DNA of 8,669 nucleotides, from assembly GCA_018716365.1 (NCBI GenBank), contig DVKA01000294.1, positions 1 through 8,669 on the forward strand. Direction: 5' to 3'. Every line of letters starts with the position of its first letter. Position 1 is the stretch's first letter. The notes beneath the pieces are model-generated. The model ran no database searches, had not been told where the DNA came from, and was given only the letters and a program-made list of their open reading frames with translations. Of this stretch, positions 6,325 through 8,669 are shown in pieces. A program made the translations under genes and the position numbers. Source of the stretch: Candidatus Caccocola faecipullorum. Lineage in GTDB: Bacteria > Synergistota > Synergistia > Synergistales > Synergistaceae.

Positions 6325-7416
6325 ATGGAAAAGCTGTTTGAAGATAAACGCGACTGCTGCGGATGCGGCGCGTGCGAAGCTGCCTGTCCGCGCGGCGCTG
6401 TTGCGATGCGGCCGGACGGCGAGGGTTTCCTCTATCCCGCCGTCGACGCGGCGAAATGCGTGGGCTGCGGCCTCTGCGAAAAAGTTTGTCCGATAAAGGA
6501 GGGCGAGCGGTGGAAGGCTGAGCGCGAGCCGAGATGTTTCGCGGCGATACATAAATCCGACGGCGTGCTGATGCGCTCCACCTCTGGCGGAGCGTTCACC
6601 GCCCTCTCGGATATCGTACTCGCGCGCGGCGGCGCGGTCTGCGGCGCCGATTTTGACGAAAATCTGCGCGTCGTCCACAAAATAACGGATACGGCCGAAG
6701 GGCGCGACCGCATGAGAGTTTCAAAATATGTGCAGAGCGATATGCGCGGCATCTTCCGCGCCGTGCGCGAAGAGCGCGGCAAAAGGCCCGTGCTCTTCAC
6801 CGGCACGCCCTGCCAGTGCGCGGCGCTGCTTTCGCACCTCGGCGAAAGGCCGGAAAATCTCTTCGTCTGCGACCTCATCTGCCACAGTATTCCGAGCCCG
6901 CTCGTCTGGGAGGAATATAAAAAGCTGCTTGAAACGGAGCGCGGCGGAAAAATCGCGCAGGTATGGTTCCGCTCGAAGCGCCATCCGTGGGGCCGCGCGA
7001 ACAGCAACAGGGGCTTCGCCTACCGCCTCGAAGGCTCGGACGAAATTTTCGAGGACGGCAGGTTTTACGACCTGTTCATACGCGAGCGCGTCATCGCGCG
7101 CCCGTCCTGCTCCGCCTGCCGCTTCACCGACACGCGCCGCGTCTCCGACGTCACGATAGCCGACTGCTTCGGCATTGAAAAGTACGCGCCGGAGTGGAAC
7201 GACGCCCGCGGCGTCTCTCTGATACTGACGAACACGGCGAAGGGCGAAGAGCTGCTCAGGGCGGCGGCCGGGGCTATGAGGCTGTGCGAGCGCCCGCTTG
7301 CGGAAAACGTTGCGGAGCAGCAGCGCCTTTCACGCCCGGTGGAGTTCCCCGCGGAACGCTCCGCCTTCTGGGAAAAATTCCGCCGCGCCGGACTGGCCGG
7401 GGCTTTGAAAAAATAA
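6325..7416 (+). CDS. F420 hydrogenase/dehydrogenase beta-subunit-like iron-sulfur flavoprotein
   Basis: This 363-residue cytosolic redox protein has an N-terminal ferredoxin module with two [4Fe-4S] motifs: C11-C14-C17-C21 and C45-C48-C51-C55, each ending in CP. The FrhB-like N- and C-terminal domains follow, with TSGGAFTAL (86-94), FTGTPCQCAAL (158-168, C163 and C165), CDLICHS (182-188), the cysteine pair SCSAC (261-265) and SDVTIADCFG (274-283). These are characteristic of bacterial 'coenzyme F420 hydrogenase/dehydrogenase beta subunit' proteins, most of which probably use flavin rather than F420. Such genes often sit beside polysaccharide pyruvyl transferases. Here the only partner is a MATE exporter three bases upstream. 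The start ATG has AGGAGG (6312-6317) seven bases before it. The reaction is unknown. Reduction of the compound that the exporter handles is a reasonable but unproven idea. No clear terminator follows. Confidence 0.9.
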   Translation: MEKLFEDKRDCCGCGACEAACPRGAVAMRPDGEGFLYPAVDAAKCVGCGLCEKVCPIKEGERWKAEREPRCFAAIHKSDGVLMRSTSGGAFTALSDIVLARGGAVCGADFDENLRVVHKITDTAEGRDRMRVSKYVQSDMRGIFRAVREERGKRPVLFTGTPCQCAALLSHLGERPENLFVCDLICHSIPSPLVWEEYKKLLETERGGKIAQVWFRSKRHPWGRANSNRGFAYRLEGSDEIFEDGRFYDLFIRERVIARPSCSACRFTDTRRVSDVTIADCFGIEKYAPEWNDARGVSLILTNTAKGEELLRAAAGAMRLCERPLAENVAEQQRLSRPVEFPAERSAFWEKFRRAGLAGALKK

Positions 7417-7460
7417 CGGCGGGAGGCCGCAGCGCTGTTCTGTCTGCCAATTTTTAAAAA

Positions 7461-7504
7461 GGTCAGAAATTGGTCAGAAAAGGTATTGACAAAGATTGAC
7501 CAAT
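7461..7504. promoter_or_regulatory. Repeated GGTCA/TTGAC motifs, CtsR-like operator candidate
   Basis: GGTCAGAAA occurs twice (7461-7469, 7472-7480). ATTGAC then occurs twice, ten bases apart (7485-7490, 7495-7500). Read on the - strand, the second pair is GGTCAAT-CTT-TGTCAAT (7501-7485), which has the 7-3-7 layout of the CtsR heat-shock repressor box with some mismatches. ATTGGTCA (7469-7476) and TGACCAAT (7497-7504) also form an 8-bp inverted repeat. The sites overlap the hsp20 -35. No CIRCE element is present. Confidence 0.45.
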
Positions 7505-7513
7505 AGCTATAAT
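7486..7513 (+). promoter_or_regulatory. hsp20 promoter
   Basis: Both hexamers match the sigma70 consensus exactly: TTGACA (7486-7491), a 16-bp spacer and TATAAT (7508-7513). The predicted start near 7520 leaves a leader of about 79 nt before the hsp20 ATG. Such a strong core promoter on a stress gene suggests repressor control rather than an alternative sigma factor. Confidence 0.8.
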
Positions 7514-7598
7514 ACAGCATGAAAGAAATGAGAGATGCCTAAGGCGGCGGGAAACCGAAAAAGCCGAGGACACCCAGAATTTTAAGGGGGTAAAAACC

Positions 7599-8042
7599 AT
7601 GCTACCGAGAATTTTCAGACAGAACAGTATAGACAACTTCTTTGACGACTTCGCCTTCGACGCGCCGTTCGGAATCGCCCACAGGGACGCCAAACACGAG
7701 TGGAACGGCCTGATGAAGATGGACATCCGCGACAAAGACGGACAGTACACCGCGGACATCGAGCTCCCGGGCTGCAAGAAGGAAGACATTGCGATAGAGC
7801 TCAACAACGGCTACCTGACCGTGACTGCGAACAGCCGTTACGAGAACGACGAAAAGGGCGACGACGGCAAATTCATCCGCCGCGAACGTTTCACCGGCCA
7901 GTGCTCGCGCAGCCTCTTCATCGGCGAACACGTGAAGCAGGAGGACGTGAAAGCCAAATTTGAAAACGGCGTGCTCTCGCTGACCTTCCCGAAAGAGGGC
8001 GAGGAAGCCAAGAAGAGCACGACCATCGCAATCGAAGGATAA
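7599..8042 (+). CDS. hsp20: Small heat-shock protein, Hsp20/alpha-crystallin family
   Basis: This is an ATP-independent holdase chaperone that binds unfolding proteins during stress and assembles as large oligomers in the cytosol. Its 147 residues are typical of the family. An N-terminal region rich in phenylalanine (F6, F14, F15, F18, F20, F24) is followed by the alpha-crystallin domain from about 39 to 133, with DIELPGCKKEDI (53-64), the NGYLTV strand (70-75) and the signature NGVLSLTFPK (123-132). The C-terminal I-x-I anchor is I143-A-I145. The ATG is preceded by AAGGGGG (7584-7590) at eight bases. It is a single-gene unit with its own strong promoter and terminator. Sequence style, for example the CSRS stretch and the IAIEG terminus, resembles clostridial Hsp20 proteins. 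The promoter repeats suggest CtsR-type repression, which is inferred. Confidence 0.97.
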   Translation: MLPRIFRQNSIDNFFDDFAFDAPFGIAHRDAKHEWNGLMKMDIRDKDGQYTADIELPGCKKEDIAIELNNGYLTVTANSRYENDEKGDDGKFIRRERFTGQCSRSLFIGEHVKQEDVKAKFENGVLSLTFPKEGEEAKKSTTIAIEG

Positions 8043-8086
8043 TCGAAAGAGCAATCAATCTTCCGAAGAAAACGCACAAGCAACGC

Positions 8087-8116
8087 AAAGGGGACGGCCT
8101 CGGGCCGTCCCCTTTT
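8087..8116 (+). terminator. Intrinsic terminator of hsp20, possibly bidirectional
   Basis: A perfect 13-bp stem (8087-8099 with 8103-8115) starts AAAGGGGACGGCC, closes with a 3-nt loop and ends in TTTT. It lies between the convergent hsp20 and LysR genes. The reverse orientation gives the same stem followed by only three T, so it may also stop - strand transcripts, though more weakly. Confidence 0.9.
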
Positions 8117-8154
8117 GTGTGGCCTTATCCGCGCCGTTCGTCAGGCGCTCGTCA

Positions 8155-8669
8155 TCATCCCAGAAAATGCTCCGTCAGATATTCTATAAACTCCTCGACC
8201 ACTCCGGGGAGCTTCCTCGATTTTTTGCAGATTAGGTTGATTTTGCGGACCGTGTGCTCGTCGTCGAGACGGTAGTAGCAGAGACCGCCGTCGCCGTATT
8301 TCATCAGCTCGGCGCGAACGAAGGCCGCGCCTATGCCCGCAGCCGCCATGTGGTATGAGGTCATCAGCTGGTCGAGCGTCATGATGACCTTCGGCGCGAC
8401 GCGCGCGCGGCGGAAAATTTCTAGCGCGCGCTCGTGCATGTCGTTGCCCTTTTTCAACAGAAGGAACGGCGCGTCCGCGAACTCGGCGATGGAGACCTTC
8501 GGAGCCTCCGCCGCTACGCGCAGGCCGTAGAGGTCGTCCGCGCCTATGCGCCGCTCCGAGAGGCGGCGGTTCGCCGGAAAGGCGCGCGGCACGGCGAGGA
8601 CTATCTCCTCCTCGCCGATCGCGGCGCTTTTATAGGCGTTCGCGGGCCATTCCTCGACGGCGATGCATA
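8155..8669 (-). CDS. LysR-type transcriptional regulator, C-terminal part (5' partial)
   Basis: The reading frame is open from the TGA at 8157-8155 to the right window edge, giving about 171 residues of an LTTR effector-binding domain. The DNA-binding half lies outside the window. Reading inward from the edge, the segment IAVEEWPA is followed by EEEIVLAVPRAFPANRRLS, the typical 'EELVLAVPxxHPLA' strand of the family. FLLLKKGNDMH and the hinge region SYHMAAAGIGAAFVRAEL come next, with a C-terminal helix ending EHFLG. The GTG at 8592 encodes the V of LAVPR and is not a start. The gene is convergent with hsp20 across a terminator and is presumably unrelated to it. The target is probably beyond the edge. 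Confidence 0.88.
   Translation of the reverse strand, partial: CIAVEEWPANAYKSAAIGEEEIVLAVPRAFPANRRLSERRIGADDLYGLRVAAEAPKVSIAEFADAPFLLLKKGNDMHERALEIFRRARVAPKVIMTLDQLMTSYHMAAAGIGAAFVRAELMKYGDGGLCYYRLDDEHTVRKINLICKKSRKLPGVVEEFIEYLTEHFLG

Noticed and set aside
6073..6678. 201-codon - strand frame spanning the MATE/iron-sulfur junction
   Set aside because: It crosses two real genes in antisense and has no family features.
7417..7460. Possible terminator after the iron-sulfur gene
   Set aside because: GCGG-GAGG-CCGC (7419-7430) is only a 4-bp stem and the T run at 7451-7455 is too far from it, so I do not call a terminator.
7519..7542. Seven-codon open frame (ATG to TAA) at the predicted hsp20 transcript start
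   Set aside because: It would be leaderless or nearly so, has no Shine-Dalgarno and no regulatory codon run. It is probably chance.
7417..7598. CIRCE (HrcA) element upstream of hsp20
   Set aside because: I looked for TTAGCACTC-N9-GAGTGCTAA and found no match. The repeats present are of the GGTCA/TTGAC kind.
8155..8592. Complete short gene starting at GTG 8592
   Set aside because: The frame stays open to the window edge and the residues upstream fit the LysR effector domain, so this is the end of a longer gene.

Overview
The window is 8.7 kb of densely coded, GC-rich bacterial DNA. It carries nine protein genes and no RNA genes, CRISPR array or insertion sequence that I can see. The protein set (a ferredoxin-type F420-hydrogenase-beta-like protein, a DMTKGS-type MATE exporter, a clostridial-looking Hsp20) and possible CtsR-like sites suggest an anaerobe. 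A GC-rich clostridial lineage or a Synergistota member would fit, but the sequence does not settle this.

Region 1 (1-2893, + strand) is a probable purine/allantoin catabolic operon. It holds the 3' three quarters of an alanine/ureidoglycine-glyoxylate-type class V aminotransferase, then allB (allantoinase), then a DUF386/YhcH-TabA family cupin-like protein that overlaps allB by four bases. A strong intrinsic terminator closes the operon. AllB opens the allantoin ring, and the aminotransferase is the kind of enzyme that uses ureidoglycine or glyoxylate further down that route. The intermediate hydrolase is not in the window. The DUF386 protein is an unusual third member.

Region 2 (2894-4976) holds two regulators facing each other: a LysR-type gene (+) and an RpiR-type gene (-). 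Their stop codons interlock in one CTAG tetranucleotide. The LysR promoter has a LysR-type dyad on its -10 element. The RpiR gene is divergent from region 3, and the shared intergenic region carries two opposed sigma70-type promoters and a perfect 22-bp palindrome over the forward -10 and start point.

Region 3 (4978-7416, + strand) is a two-gene unit: a MATE-family exporter followed three bases later by an F420 hydrogenase/dehydrogenase beta-subunit-like iron-sulfur protein. The RpiR regulator is the obvious candidate to control it.

Region 4 (7417-8669) holds a monocistronic hsp20 gene. Its promoter is near-perfect sigma70 and is embedded in repeated GGTCA/TTGAC motifs resembling CtsR heptads. 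A strong 13-bp terminator hairpin follows, and then the C-terminal part of a second LysR-type regulator on the - strand, cut by the window edge.
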